DNA from: Candidatus Omnitrophota bacterium
Lineage (GTDB): Bacteria > Omnitrophota > Gorgyraeia > 2-02-FULL-51-18
Direction of reading: 5' to 3'
Assembly: GCA_016180585.1 (NCBI GenBank)
Contig: JACPAX010000011.1
Location: 1-42,497 of the forward strand
Length of the DNA stretch: 42,497 nucleotides
Part shown: positions 1-8,788 of the stretch, one piece after another
How the letters are laid out: each line of letters begins with the position of its first letter
Position numbering within the stretch: the first letter of the stretch is position 1
Notes under the pieces: model-generated
Seen by the model: only the letters and a program-made list of their open reading frames with translations
What the model was told of the DNA's origin: nothing
Database searches by the model: none
Program-made: the position numbers and the translations under genes

Positions 1-1733
1 TAATTACAAATCACCAAATGTTTCTCCGTCGGCAGATCCTGGGTGATGTTCTTGAGCACTTCCCCCCTCAGGAGTTTTTCAAACGTCCCGCGCCGCGTCG
101 CGCCGATCATCACCGTGTCCACGTTGAGGTCCTTGGCGGTCTTCACGATGACGCCGCCGGGATTATCGCCCAGGCTCCACAGCGGAACGGCCGTGACCCC
201 CTTTTGCTCAAAGGCCTGAAAGGCCCTCTTCAAGATATCGATCGACTGCGGCGACGGTTCGACCTCGGTCGGATACGCCCACCCGGGCGGTTTTTCCTCC
301 ACAAAAAGGGCATACACCACCGACTCGTTCTTCCCCTTCAAATGCAGGGCCGCCTCCTCAATCAGCGACGGGCTGAATGCCTTCATGGGCACGAGCGTGG
401 ATCCCTTGTAAAGCGGCATGAGGTCCCTGGCCTCCTCCGGCGAGAGCACGTTGATCCCCAGCATCTCCGGCATGACCGGCACGCGCGCGGCCTCAAGCCG
501 CTGGGCAAGGGCCCGGGCCAGAAGACCCACCGCCAAAACGATCGAGACGAAAATCACCGCGTTGTGTTTCTGGCAAATGATGGTCGCTTCGACCAAAATC
601 ATCACGAGCGCGGCGGCCGCGAGCATCGCCCGCTCGTGTTTTTTGAGATCCAGGTCCAGATTGGTGCAGCAGGCGCTGATGTTCAGCGTGATCGCGCCGA
701 CGACGCCGATCGCGTAGAGCGCGGCCAGATGCGTCACGTCGTGTTCGACGACAAGCACGGCCACCGGCACCGCCGTTGCGACGGCCAGACCGAACCACGG
801 CATCCCATAGCGGTTGAGCCGGCCGAAAATCGGGGGCAGCTCTTTGTCCTTGGACATCAGAAACATGATGCTGACCAGGTCCATGATCGCCGTATTGCAG
901 GCCGATAGAAGCAGAAGACCCATCACCAGGGCGATGATCCTCCCGAACCAGACGCCGACGTAATGGTCCCCGATCACGCGAATCATGTCTTCGGTATGCC
1001 CCGAAAGTCCCGGGATCGAATTCATCGCCGCGCCCAGAATCAGCGACACCACCGTGACCTCCATCAAAACCGGCAGGATCGCCCTCCGGGCGGTTTTTTT
1101 CACGGGTTCCACCATGATGCCGGTCGCGTTGGCGATGGCCTCCACTCCCGACAAAGCCAGCACGATCCCGACGAACTTGGTCCAGTTCGAAAAAAGAGAC
1201 CCCTCGGGGGGAGCCATCGGGATGTTTTTGAGGTGGGGAATCACCGCGACGCAGAGGACGGCCAGGGTGGAAATCGTGAAGCCCGCGATAATGGCGGCGA
1301 GATTGCCGCTCTTGGTGGGGCCGACGATGTTGATGGCCCCGATCAGAACCAACGCCCCGACGGCCCACCACTGGGGATGCGGCAGTCCCAGATAATGAAA
1401 CGCGTCGAGACTGCTTAAAGACGCCGTGACCACGTAGTCGGCCACCAGAAGGAGCGCGCCGACCACCGCCAGCGTGCGTGAACGCTGACGTACCGCGGAG
1501 TAAACGCCTCCGCCGTCGGGATAGGCCTTGCAGATGACGATATAACAGAGCCCGACGATCGCGGTCAGGGCGCTCATCGCCAGGAGGAAAAACATCGAGG
1601 CGTGCCCGGCGATCGCGAACGCGAGCCCCAGCACGTACGCCTTCGAAGTGCCCCAGTCGCCGTAGAGCATGGCGCTCGCCTGATACCACTTGAGCTCCCG
1701 GGGCCGTTCTACTTTTTTAAGAAGCAAAGCCAT
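1..1733 (-). CDS. APC-superfamily amino acid permease with C-terminal universal stress (UspA) domain, cut at left edge
   Basis: Reading the minus strand from an ATG at 1733 gives 577 residues before the window ends, and the last partial codon (TA) suggests the stop lies one base outside. The first ~420 residues are hydrophobic with about twelve predicted membrane segments. The start resembles APC permeases (GDWGTSKAYVLGLAFAIAG). The last ~150 residues form a soluble UspA-like domain that begins near MKAFSPSLIEEA, contains VDTVMIGATRRGTFEKLLRG and ends HLVICN. Permease-Usp fusions are known in the APC family, where the Usp part is thought to bind nucleotide and regulate transport. The substrate cannot be read from sequence. 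A longer-looking reading frame at 493-1689 on the same strand is an out-of-frame shadow of this gene. Confidence 0.85.
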   Translation of the reverse strand, partial: MALLLKKVERPRELKWYQASAMLYGDWGTSKAYVLGLAFAIAGHASMFFLLAMSALTAIVGLCYIVICKAYPDGGGVYSAVRQRSRTLAVVGALLLVADYVVTASLSSLDAFHYLGLPHPQWWAVGALVLIGAINIVGPTKSGNLAAIIAGFTISTLAVLCVAVIPHLKNIPMAPPEGSLFSNWTKFVGIVLALSGVEAIANATGIMVEPVKKTARRAILPVLMEVTVVSLILGAAMNSIPGLSGHTEDMIRVIGDHYVGVWFGRIIALVMGLLLLSACNTAIMDLVSIMFLMSKDKELPPIFGRLNRYGMPWFGLAVATAVPVAVLVVEHDVTHLAALYAIGVVGAITLNISACCTNLDLDLKKHERAMLAAAALVMILVEATIICQKHNAVIFVSIVLAVGLLARALAQRLEAARVPVMPEMLGINVLSPEEARDLMPLYKGSTLVPMKAFSPSLIEEAALHLKGKNESVVYALFVEEKPPGWAYPTEVEPSPQSIDILKRAFQAFEQKGVTAVPLWSLGDNPGGVIVKTAKDLNVDTVMIGATRRGTFEKLLRGEVLKNITQDLPTEKHLVICN

Positions 1734-1747
1734 CGCCGCTCACAGAC

Positions 1748-1777
1748 AAAAAGGGAGTCTCTTTTTCAAGACTCCCC
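1748..1777 (-). terminator. Rho-independent terminator of the BI-1 gene
   Basis: Read on the minus strand, GGGAGTCT and AGACTCCC (1753-1776) form a perfect 8-bp stem with an 8-base loop, followed directly by a run of five T (1748-1752). It lies 57 bp past the BI-1 stop and just before the permease start. A second perfect hairpin without a T run (CCCCGTCG / CGACGGGG, 1802-1819) lies between it and the gene. Confidence 0.75.
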
Positions 1778-1834
1778 TTGAAAAATCCCCGTCATCGCTT
1801 CCCCCGTCGTTCGACGGGGCCGGCAAGGATAGGA

Positions 1835-2455
1835 CTAGTTTCTTCTCTTGCCAAAAATGCGCAACAGCAAGATAAATAAATTGATGAAATCCAGATAAAC
1901 CGTGAGCGCCCCCAGGATGGACGCCTTCTTTTCCATCTCCACGTTTTCAAAACCCATCGCGTGAAGGTTTTTGAGTTTCTGCGTGTCCCAGGCGATGAGG
2001 CCGAGGAAAACGGCGATGCCGATAAACGTCGTGACCCAGTAGAGCGCCGTGCTTTTGAGAAACAGGTTGATGACTCCCGCGATGATGACCCCAAAAAGTC
2101 CCATGATCGCGAGGCTCCCGACCGACGTGAGATCCTTTTTGGTGGTCATCCCGTAGACGCTGAAGAAAAAGAAAGTCCCGGCCGTGATCGCAAACGTCGA
2201 GAGCACCGACACGCCCGTGTAAACCAAAAGCACGGACGTGAGCGTGATCCCGTTGAGAAACGAATACGCGAGAAACACCAGCGACGCCGCGGTGGCGCTC
2301 ATCCTCATCGCGGCCACCGAGAGCCAGATCACCAGCGCGAACTCGGCGACGACGAGGCCGATCAGGATCAGGCCGTTGGTGAAGATCGCCTTGAGAAGCG
2401 CCGGCTGCGTCAAAAGCCAGAAGGCCGCCAGGGCCGAGACGCCCTTGTTTTCCAT
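1835..2455 (-). CDS. Bax inhibitor-1 / YccA-family membrane protein
   Basis: 206 residues, almost entirely hydrophobic, with about seven predicted helices. The BI-1 signature is near the C-terminus: GLIAWDTQKLK, then ALTVYLDFINLFILLLRIFG, with conserved aspartates in the last two helices. Bacterial BI-1 proteins such as YccA and YetJ are inner-membrane proteins; YetJ is a pH-gated calcium leak and YccA modulates FtsH. The N-terminal tail is a little shorter than usual. The ATG at 2455 has a strong AAGGAGG ribosome site eight bases upstream. The gene is monocistronic with its own terminator; the upstream gap to the OmpA gene holds inverted repeats. Confidence 0.9.
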   Translation of the reverse strand: MENKGVSALAAFWLLTQPALLKAIFTNGLILIGLVVAEFALVIWLSVAAMRMSATAASLVFLAYSFLNGITLTSVLLVYTGVSVLSTFAITAGTFFFFSVYGMTTKKDLTSVGSLAIMGLFGVIIAGVINLFLKSTALYWVTTFIGIAVFLGLIAWDTQKLKNLHAMGFENVEMEKKASILGALTVYLDFINLFILLLRIFGKRRN

Positions 2456-2480
2456 GTTCGAATCCTCCTTTTAGAAAAGA

Positions 2481-2598
2481 GCGCCAGAGACCAGGTCACC
2501 TGCGCACCAGAGACCAGAGCACCTGAACACCAAAAATTCTATTTGACTGGTCCCTGGTGCTCTGGTCCCTGGCGCCCTATTCAAGTGCTCTGGTGCGC
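2481..2598. repeat. nested inverted repeat built of CCAGAGACCAGAGCACC-like words
   Basis: The left arm at 2481-2522 contains GCGCCAGAGACCAG and GCACCAGAGACCAGAGCAC. The right arm, around 2558-2576, contains GTGCTCTGGTCCCTGGCGC, whose reverse complement matches the latter at 17 of 19 bases. A further GTGCTCTGGTGCGC follows at 2585-2598. The element fills the gap between the OmpA-LysM stop (2614) and the BI-1 ribosome site. It could fold as a hairpin in mRNA, but there is no T run. Confidence 0.7.
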
Positions 2599-2613
2599 TA
2601 TGGATGCGCCCCT

Positions 2614-3744
2614 TTACTCAATCGGTATCTTGATCTTCGTCCCTTTTCTGGGCCGGTCCGGATTGGGGATGAGATCCTTGTTGAACTCGTAGAGCCGTTT
2701 CCACTGCCTGCCGTCGCCGTACTCGCGCTTGGCGATCGCCCACAGCGTGTCCCCGGCCTGAATCGTATATTCTTTGGTGTCCACCCGGATCGCGCTCTCG
2801 ACCTCTTCTTTTTCTTCGATCACCTTGTCCTGAAAAAGATGGGCTTTCGCCGCCGGGATCATCACTTCCTCCACCTCGGCGATCATGAACTGCGCGTTGC
2901 GATCCTTCTGCATGCCGACGAGGTCACCGGTCGGGGCCATCGCGTCAAGTTTCCCGCGGCTCAAGATCCGGATGCGGTCCTCCGGCAGGCCCTGCTCCAC
3001 CATAAAACCCTGGACGGCCGAGGCGCGCCGCTCGCCGAGCTTCAGATTGTATCTCTCGGAGCCGCGCGCGTCGGCGTTGCCGGTGATGAGGATGTCCGCC
3101 TTGGGATTTTTGTGGAGCATCCGCATCGCGTCTTCCAGAATCCCGCGCGCGTCGTCTCTCAACTCCGATTTGTCGAAATCAAAAAGAACCTTCACGTTCT
3201 TCAGCACGCGCTTGATGACGAGCGACGGCTTCATCTCCCCTTCGGAGGACTTGTAATCAAAAATGATTTTGCGGACATAGACGTACCCCTGGTTCCCCCA
3301 GGGTTTGGCCTCGCCCGGGATTTCCGGCCACCACCAGTAGCCGCTGCGAACGCCGTCCTTGACCGGCGAGGGTCTGGCGTCCGTCGGCCACCAGGAAAAC
3401 TTTTTGGCGAGAATCTCGTCCTGGCGGGTCTTGACCTTCGGAAAATCAAGCGTCACGGGGCTGCGGTTTTCGGAGAGAAGCGCGGGACTGCCCTGCTGGG
3501 CGGTCCCCGTTCCTCGAACCCCGTTATCGAGGAACGGGGCTGGAGAAATCGGCGCCACCTCGGCCTGGGGAAACTGGCTGAGCGGCTTGAAACCCTGGGC
3601 ATCCGCCGAAGGCGCCTCCGCGGCCACGACATCACCGGGGTCGTCCCAACCCCCGTCATCGGCCAAAACCGCCGGGGAATACGCCAGACAAAGCGCCGCC
3701 ATACCGATAAACCATGCGTTCTTTTTATTCAAAAACCGTCTCAT
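2614..3744 (-). CDS. OmpA-family peptidoglycan-binding lipoprotein-like protein with C-terminal LysM
   Basis: 376 residues from the ATG at 3744 (MRRFLNKKNAW), chosen because AAGGGTG precedes it and an ordinary signal peptide follows (AALCLAYSPAVLADD, cleavage after VLA). An extension to 3804 has no such support. The middle holds an OmpA domain: VKVLFDFDKSELRDDARGIL, ILITGNADARGSERYNLKLG and ERRASAVQGFMVEQG, including the Asp and Arg that bind diaminopimelate. The last ~55 residues are a LysM (YTIQAGDTLWAIAKREYGDG). The protein is probably periplasmic or outer-membrane-linked and clamps onto peptidoglycan through two domains. A 12-bp perfect hairpin is embedded in its low-complexity N-terminal linker (PAPFLDNGVRGTGTA). 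Confidence 0.88.
   Translation of the reverse strand: MRRFLNKKNAWFIGMAALCLAYSPAVLADDGGWDDPGDVVAAEAPSADAQGFKPLSQFPQAEVAPISPAPFLDNGVRGTGTAQQGSPALLSENRSPVTLDFPKVKTRQDEILAKKFSWWPTDARPSPVKDGVRSGYWWWPEIPGEAKPWGNQGYVYVRKIIFDYKSSEGEMKPSLVIKRVLKNVKVLFDFDKSELRDDARGILEDAMRMLHKNPKADILITGNADARGSERYNLKLGERRASAVQGFMVEQGLPEDRIRILSRGKLDAMAPTGDLVGMQKDRNAQFMIAEVEEVMIPAAKAHLFQDKVIEEKEEVESAIRVDTKEYTIQAGDTLWAIAKREYGDGRQWKRLYEFNKDLIPNPDRPRKGTKIKIPIE
3505..3539. repeat. perfect 12-bp inverted repeat inside the OmpA-LysM coding region
   Basis: CCCCGTTCCTCG (3505-3516) and CGAGGAACGGGG (3528-3539) surround an 11-base loop. The element codes for part of the linker (FLDNGVRGTG) between signal peptide and OmpA domain and keeps the frame. 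This looks like a small palindromic element tolerated in a flexible segment. Confidence 0.75.
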
Positions 3745-3917
3745 AAAAGCACCCTTGTGATTAATTTTTTGTGGTTGGAGTACCCCTTGGCTTACGAGGT
3801 TCAAGCATATAAGAAACCGCCCCGTTCGTCAAGCGAAAGCGGTAAGCCAAGCGGTAAGCCAAAGCTCCGAAGAGGTAACAAATGGCTTGCGCAACCCGGC
3901 AAGCTTTATGCCTCGTA

Positions 3918-3937
3918 ACGCAGACTTAAGTCTGCGT
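3918..3937. repeat. 20-bp perfect palindrome, CGCAGACTTAAGTCTGCG family
   Basis: ACGCAGACTTAAGTCTGCGT is its own reverse complement. The same core occurs as a longer 28-bp palindrome at 14996-15023 within the giant coding sequence. Confidence 0.9.
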
Positions 3938-3969
3938 ACGCCTTTGCCCTTTCAGGTGCGTGGATGGGT

Positions 3970-4016
3970 GTAAAGGGATAAAATAGGTGCCAGGGGGGTC
4001 TGACCCCTCTGGCACC
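3970..4016. repeat. GTGCCAG...CTGGCAC palindromic repeat, copy 1, with conserved leader
   Basis: A 47-bp unit: GTAAAGGGATAAAATA followed by a palindrome with GGTGCCAGG and CTGGCACC arms around a GGGGTC/GACCCC core. It recurs with one mismatch at 8789-8835. Both copies lie just past the stop of a minus-strand gene, so they might act as mRNA 3-prime structures. The family resembles REP-type elements. Confidence 0.85.
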
Positions 4017-4094
4017 GAAGGGAAAGCTTGACGGGTGGCGCGGGATGAAGATGAAACGGAGGTGGAGAGCTCGTGGAGGGCGCGCTAAGCCGAC

Positions 4095-5117
4095 TTACAA
4101 GGTATTCAGGTAGTCGATCAGGCGGCGGAGGCCGGCGTAGCTGGAACGGTCGAAGGAGAAAACCAGACGGCAGAACTTCGGATCCTTTTGGTCGTCCTCG
4201 GTGAGATCCGACAGAATCTCAAATTTTCCGGATTTGAGAATCCCCTTGAAGTCTGTGTTGACTTTCTCCAATTCGCTAACGGACAGAGTTTTACGAAGGC
4301 GAATGAGGTATTTGTCTTTGAAAAAGCGCGAGGAGTCGTAATTGCGATAAAAACGCGCCAGCTCCCCCACCGCCCGGTCGTTGTCCTGAAAGTGGCGGAT
4401 CAGGGACAGGTCGCCTCCGGAGATCAGCCCGCTTTTCTCCATATTTTCCCTGATAAAGCCCAGCGCGGACCGCCAAAAACGGCTTTTCGGCGTGTCGATC
4501 ACGACAATCGGCCGCGGCTTGGCCTTGCCCGTCTGGACCAGCGTGAAAGACTCGAAGCCTTCATCGAAAGTGCCGAACCCCCCCGGAAAAAGCACCGTCG
4601 CCTCCGATTCCTTCAGAAACATGAGCTTGCGGGTGAAGAAATATTTGAAAAACATGAGCTTGGGGTTGCCGCGAATCACCGCGTTGGCCTGCTGCTCAAA
4701 AGGCAGGAGGATGTTCAGGCCAAAGCTGTTCTTGGCGCCGGCGCCGATCATCGCGGCCTCCATGATGCCGCTGGCGCCGCCCGTGATGATCATCCACCCT
4801 TTCCGGGAGAGCTTGCGGCCGAAGTCCCTGGCCATTTTGAAAGTCGGGTCGCCCGGCCGGATGCGCGCCGAGCCAAACACCGCGGCCTTCGGGACGGAGC
4901 GGTAGGACTTGAAGATTTTAAGCGAATAGCGCAGTTCCTTGAACGCGGTATTCAAGAGCCGCAGCTCCGCGACGTCCAGGTCCTCCTCTTTCAAGAGGCC
5001 GATGTTGAAGAGCATTTCGGAATAGAGGCGGTTTTCTTCGCTCGAGGGGATTTCAGCGCCGATAAGGTCGAGGAGGTCTTTTTTATACCGCGAGAAATCG
5101 CGCGCGGGCCGGCTCAT
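4095..5117 (-). CDS. LOG-family protein (TIGR00730-like; Rossmann nucleotide-binding, phosphoribohydrolase-like)
   Basis: 340 residues from the ATG at 5117. A longer reading frame to 5687 only runs antiparallel to no domain and through the upstream gene in the wrong frame. The core has the LOG Rossmann motifs: VFGSARIRPGD, ITGGASGIMEAAMIGAGA and the hallmark PGGFGTFDE near the middle. Characterised LOG proteins cleave cytokinin or AMP ribosyl bonds; older annotations as lysine decarboxylase are generally wrong. It has extra N-terminal (~80 aa) and C-terminal (~90 aa) helical regions, typical of the larger bacterial forms. Its ATG overlaps the stop of the deoxyhypusine-synthase-like gene by four bases (ATGA), so the two are translationally coupled. 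Confidence 0.85.
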   Translation of the reverse strand: MSRPARDFSRYKKDLLDLIGAEIPSSEENRLYSEMLFNIGLLKEEDLDVAELRLLNTAFKELRYSLKIFKSYRSVPKAAVFGSARIRPGDPTFKMARDFGRKLSRKGWMIITGGASGIMEAAMIGAGAKNSFGLNILLPFEQQANAVIRGNPKLMFFKYFFTRKLMFLKESEATVLFPGGFGTFDEGFESFTLVQTGKAKPRPIVVIDTPKSRFWRSALGFIRENMEKSGLISGGDLSLIRHFQDNDRAVGELARFYRNYDSSRFFKDKYLIRLRKTLSVSELEKVNTDFKGILKSGKFEILSDLTEDDQKDPKFCRLVFSFDRSSYAGLRRLIDYLNTL

Positions 5118-6079
5118 CTTCCGAGGACGTAGGAGAAAACCAAAGGGGCCACGATCGAGGCGTCGGATTCGATTACGAAGCGGGGCGTGTCTTTGCCGAG
5201 CTTGCCCCAGGTGATTTTTTCGTTGGGGACGGCGCCGCTGTAAGAGCCGTAGGAGGTCGTGCTGTCCGAGATCTGGCAGAAATACCCCCAGAGCCGGCAT
5301 TTTTCGCGGAGGTCTTGAAGGATGAGCGGCACGACACAGATCGGAAAATCCCCGGCGATCCCCCCGCCGATCTGAAAAAACCCGATCGAGGCGGATTTGG
5401 ACCGCGCCTTGTACCAGTCGATGAGGGCGGCCATCTGTTCGACGCCGGATTTGACGACGTGGAAGTTGGAGAGGTCTTTCCGCAGGACGTTCGCCACGAA
5501 GATATTGCCGAGCGTCGAGTCCTCCCAACCCGGCGTAAAAATGGGGATTTTTTTTCGGCAGGCCGCGACCACCCAGGAGTCTTTGGGGTCGATCTGATAA
5601 TATTTTTTGATGAGGCCGCTCTCGATGAGCTGATACACGTATTCGTAGGGAAAATACCGCTTCCCCCCGCGGTCGGCCTTCTGCCAAAACACCAGCATCC
5701 GCCGCTCGATGCGCCGCATCGCCTCTTCCTCGGGAATGCAGGTGTCGGTGACGCGGTTCAAGTGGTGGTTTAAAAGGTCGACCTCCTCCCGGTCCGAGAG
5801 ATTCCGGTAATGGGGCACGCGCTTGTAGTGGCGATGCGCGACGAGATTGAAGATGTCTTCTTCGAGATTGGCGCCGGTCGAACAGATCCCGTGCACCTTG
5901 TCCCGGCGGATCATCTCCGCCAGTGAGACGCCGAGCTCCGCGGTGCTCATCGCCCCCGCCAGCGTCAGAAACATCCTGCCGCCTCTGTTCAGATGCCGGA
6001 CATACGCCTCGGCCGCGTCGACGACCACCGCCGCGTTGAAATGCCGATAGTGACGCCTGATAAATTCCTTGATCGCCAT
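5114..6079 (-). CDS. deoxyhypusine-synthase-like protein (possible homospermidine synthase)
   Basis: 321 residues, close to DHS length (~330-370). Seen motifs: TLAGAMSTAELG and GICSTGANLEED (NAD/spermidine site region), IPIFTPGWEDSTLGN, FQIGGGIAGDFPICVVPLI, and GAVPNEKITWGKLGKD, where the lysine after WG aligns with the catalytic lysine of eukaryotic DHS (from memory of the family). Bacteria lack eIF5A, and several bacterial DHS-like enzymes make homospermidine instead. The natural product here is therefore probably a polyamine, by inference. It is the first gene of a two-gene operon with the LOG protein. The start lacks a strong Shine-Dalgarno sequence. Confidence 0.88.
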   Translation of the reverse strand: MAIKEFIRRHYRHFNAAVVVDAAEAYVRHLNRGGRMFLTLAGAMSTAELGVSLAEMIRRDKVHGICSTGANLEEDIFNLVAHRHYKRVPHYRNLSDREEVDLLNHHLNRVTDTCIPEEEAMRRIERRMLVFWQKADRGGKRYFPYEYVYQLIESGLIKKYYQIDPKDSWVVAACRKKIPIFTPGWEDSTLGNIFVANVLRKDLSNFHVVKSGVEQMAALIDWYKARSKSASIGFFQIGGGIAGDFPICVVPLILQDLREKCRLWGYFCQISDSTTSYGSYSGAVPNEKITWGKLGKDTPRFVIESDASIVAPLVFSYVLGR

Positions 6080-6089
6080 GCTGTTACTA

Positions 6090-6117
6090 CTTATAGCACG
6101 ACTTCAATCGAGGACAA
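6090..6117 (-). promoter_or_regulatory. possible sigma70 promoter of the DHS-LOG operon
   Basis: On the minus strand TTGTCC (6117-6112), 16 bases, then TATAAG (6095-6090), ending 10 bases before the ATG at 6079. The -10 matches consensus at 5 of 6 positions and the -35 at 4 of 6. The leader would be very short. Confidence 0.35.
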
Positions 6118-6151
6118 AACATTTTTGTGAAAATATTGTGAAAATATTCCT

Positions 6152-6230
6152 TGAGGTTCAGGGTTCGGAGATGCCCTTTCTCCGAACTCAAAGACTCCCT
6201 ACCGTCTCCGAACTCTGAACTCCGAACTAG
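6152..6230. repeat. TCCGAACTC / GAGTTCGGA word repeats between DHS and aconitase genes
   Basis: The gap after the aconitase stop contains GGTTCGGAG, then CTCCGAACTC, CTCCGAACTCTGAACTCC and GAACTAG, giving inverted and direct copies of a GAGTTCGGAG word. The same word family occurs inside the giant gene at 15617-15645. Confidence 0.65.
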
Positions 6231-8516
6231 CTAAGGCGCAAACTGCGTCTGTCGGCCTTTCACCAGGTTGAGGGCGCTACCGGCCCTGAACCATTCGATT
6301 TGTTCGGAGGTGAAGGAGTGGCGGAGATCGATTTTCTCCGAGGAGCCGGCCGCATGGGCGAGAATCATCGAGAGCGTTTTGCCGGGGGCAAGCGCCTTCA
6401 GGCCGCGGACCGAGATCTTGTCGGTTTCCCCGATCTTTTCGTAATCGGCGGGATCGGCGAAGGTGAGCGCCAGGATCCCCTGCTTCTTTAAATTGGTCTC
6501 GTGGATGCGCGCGAAGCTTTTGGCGATCACGGCCTTGCAGCCGAGATAACGCGGCGACATCGCGGCGTGCTCGCGGCTCGAGCCCTCGCCGTAATTCTCG
6601 TCGCCGACCGCCACCCACCCCATCCCTTCGCGCTTGAGGTCGCGCGCGACTTCGGCGGGGGTCGCGACCTTGCCGCCTTCGAGCCAGTTTTTCGCCTGGC
6701 CGGCCTGGCCCGTGAACGCGTTCACGGCGCCCAGGAACAGGTTATCCGAGATTTTGTCCAGATGCCCGCGGTACTTAAGCCATGTCCCGGCCGGAGAGAT
6801 GTGGTCGGTGGTGCATTTGCCCCTCGCCTTCAAAAGCACGGGAAGATCTTCGAAATCCCCGCCGGTCCAGGCCGGAAAAGGCTCGAGGATCTGGAGTCTT
6901 TGGCTCTTTCCGTCGATGGCGACGCGGATTTTTTTTCTCTCGGCGAAGGGAAGCGGCGCGCAGGAGGTTCCTTGGCCGCCCCCCGCGTAGCCGTTTTTGG
7001 GAAGCTCCTCGGCCGACGGCGCGGTCAGCCGGAGTTCCCTGCCGTCCGCGGCGCGGATCGCGTCCTTCAGAGGATTGAAGTCGAGGCGGCCGGCGAGCGC
7101 AAACGCGGTGACCACTTCGGGAGACGCGATAAACGAAAGCGTCTCGGCGTTGCCGTCGTTGCGGGCGGGAAAATTGCGGTTGAAAGAATTCACGATCGAG
7201 TTTCTCTCGCCCTTTTTGATGTCGTCGCGTTTCCATTGGCCGATGCAGGGGCCGCAGGCATTGGCGAGCACCGTGCCGCCTATCGCCTCAAGAAGCGCCA
7301 GTTGTCCGTCGCGCTTGATCGTGGAATAAATCTGGTCGGAGCCGGGGGTGATGAGAAAATAACACTTGGCCCGGAGCCCCGCCTGCTTCGCCTGCGCCGC
7401 CACGTGCGCCGCGCGGCCGATGTCCTCATAGGAAGAATTGGTGCAGCTTCCGATAAGCGCCGCTTTGAGCTCGACGGGATACCCTTTTTCCCTCACGTCC
7501 CCGGCGAGCGCGGAGATCGGGCGCGCCAAGTCGGGCGTGTGCGGCCCCACGACGTACGGCTCAAGGGTTGACAGATCGATCTCGATCAGCTCGTCATAAA
7601 ATTTTTGGGGGGCCTTGTCGACCCCGGGGTCGGCCGCCAGAAATTCGCGGTGCCTCTCGGCCAGCGAGGCTATCTTTTCCCGCCCGGTCCTGCGAAGGTA
7701 CGCGGCCATGCGCTTGTCAAAGGGAAATACCGACGTCGTGGCGCCGAGCTCCGCGCCCATGTTGGCGATCGTCCCTTTGCCGGTGCAGCTGATCGACTCG
7801 GCGCCCGGACCGAAATACTCGACAATCTTGTCCGTCCCGCCCTTTACGGTAAGGATCCCGCAGATCTTGAGGATCACGTCCTTCGCCGAGGCCCAACCGC
7901 CCAGCTTTCCTTTTAAATGGACGCCAATAAGCCTGGGGCATTTGATTTCCCAGGCAAGTCCCGACATCACGTCCGCCGCGTCGGCGCCGCCGACGCCTAT
8001 CGCGAGCATGCCCAGGCCGCCGGCGTTGGGGGTGTGGGAATCGGTGCCGATCATGAGGCCGCCGGGAAACGCGTAGTTCTCCAGCACCACCTGATGGATG
8101 ATCCCCGCGCCCGGCTCCCAGAAACCGATCCCGTAGCGCCGGGAGGCCGTCCTCAGAAAATCGTAGACCTCGCGATTGGTTTCGACCGCGTGCTTCATGT
8201 CCTCGGCGGCGCCGACGCGCGCCTGGATCAGGTGGTCGCAGTGGACGGTGGCGGGAACCGCCGTGGATTCGGGGTCCGCCTGCATGAACTGAAGGAGCGC
8301 CATCTGCGCGGTCGCATCCTGCATCGCCACGCGGTCGGGCCTGAGCGAGAGGTAGCTTTGGCCGCGCTCGAAGCCCTGGGTCTTCAAGTCCGCGACATGG
8401 GCGGCAAGAATTTTCTCGGCGAGCGTCAGCGGCCGGCCCAGTTTCTCGCGCAGAAAATCACACTTGGCCGGAAGACTCGCATACAATCCTTCAATGCCGG
8501 TTTCAAACCCGTTCAT
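6231..8516 (-). CDS. acn: aconitate hydratase, mitochondrial-type
   Basis: 761 residues from the ATG at 8516 ([14 protein letters not shown]), preferred over an upstream start at 8567 because GAGAGGG lies eight bases before it. Interconverts citrate and isocitrate in the TCA cycle, in the cytoplasm. The three cysteine ligands of the [4Fe-4S] cluster are present in [12 protein letters not shown] and [10 protein letters not shown]. Other conserved stretches are [20 protein letters not shown] and, in the swivelling C-terminal domain, [18 protein letters not shown]. Length and motif spacing fit the mitochondrial-type family (~750 aa), not AcnB. No other TCA gene is in the window. Confidence 0.95.
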   Translation of the reverse strand: MNGFETGIEGLYASLPAKCDFLREKLGRPLTLAEKILAAHVADLKTQGFERGQSYLSLRPDRVAMQDATAQMALLQFMQADPESTAVPATVHCDHLIQARVGAAEDMKHAVETNREVYDFLRTASRRYGIGFWEPGAGIIHQVVLENYAFPGGLMIGTDSHTPNAGGLGMLAIGVGGADAADVMSGLAWEIKCPRLIGVHLKGKLGGWASAKDVILKICGILTVKGGTDKIVEYFGPGAESISCTGKGTIANMGAELGATTSVFPFDKRMAAYLRRTGREKIASLAERHREFLAADPGVDKAPQKFYDELIEIDLSTLEPYVVGPHTPDLARPISALAGDVREKGYPVELKAALIGSCTNSSYEDIGRAAHVAAQAKQAGLRAKCYFLITPGSDQIYSTIKRDGQLALLEAIGGTVLANACGPCIGQWKRDDIKKGERNSIVNSFNRNFPARNDGNAETLSFIASPEVVTAFALAGRLDFNPLKDAIRAADGRELRLTAPSAEELPKNGYAGGGQGTSCAPLPFAERKKIRVAIDGKSQRLQILEPFPAWTGGDFEDLPVLLKARGKCTTDHISPAGTWLKYRGHLDKISDNLFLGAVNAFTGQAGQAKNWLEGGKVATPAEVARDLKREGMGWVAVGDENYGEGSSREHAAMSPRYLGCKAVIAKSFARIHETNLKKQGILALTFADPADYEKIGETDKISVRGLKALAPGKTLSMILAHAAGSSEKIDLRHSFTSEQIEWFRAGSALNLVKGRQTQFAP

Positions 8517-8717
8517 CCAAGTATCCCTCTCCCCAAAAACACGCAAGCAGTATACCAGAGCCGTCAACCCGCGGCCAGCTTAGGACTTGTCTGGGTGTGG
8601 GTCCGTTTGCCCCTCAGGACCTGGCTCGCATTGTCCCCGCCCGGACGCATAGTTTGCGCCCCGACCTGCAAACGGGGCCTACCGCCTCCGTTTGGCGGAT
8701 GCGCCGGTTGTGAGGAC

Positions 8718-8748
8718 GGTGCCAGAGGGGTCAGACCCCTCTGGCACC
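8718..8748. repeat. GTGCCAG palindromic repeat, copy 2
   Basis: GGTGCCAGAGGGGTC (8718-8732) is followed after one base by its reverse complement (8734-8748): a 31-bp perfect palindrome apart from the central base. Confidence 0.9.
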
Positions 8749-8788
8749 GGATGTTCCGGCACTGGGTGTTTAGGGGGTGCGGACGAGG

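Larger units (their letters stand above)
3745..4094. other. gene-free stretch with two families of palindromic repeat
   Basis: No plausible gene. It holds the OmpA ribosome site, a short direct repeat (GCGGTAAGCCAA, twice near 3838-3860), a 20-bp perfect palindrome at 3918-3937 (ACGCAGACTT and its complement, same family as 14996-15023), and a GTGCCAG palindrome at 3970-4016. Confidence 0.7.

Noticed and set aside
493-1689. Minus-strand 398-codon ORF over the permease
   Set aside because: It is in a different frame from the permease, arginine-rich and without membrane segments, whereas the alternative frame gives a full APC-Usp protein.
5118-5687. Extension of the LOG-family gene to 530 residues
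   Set aside because: It would run out of frame through the DHS-like gene, and an ATG overlapping the DHS stop gives the normal LOG start.
6501-7571. Long plus-strand ORF opposite aconitase (356 codons)
   Set aside because: Antisense shadow of a GC-rich gene; arginine/glycine-rich with no motif and no ribosome site. The same applies to long antisense ORFs at 17330-18529, 28536-29732 and 29932-31404.
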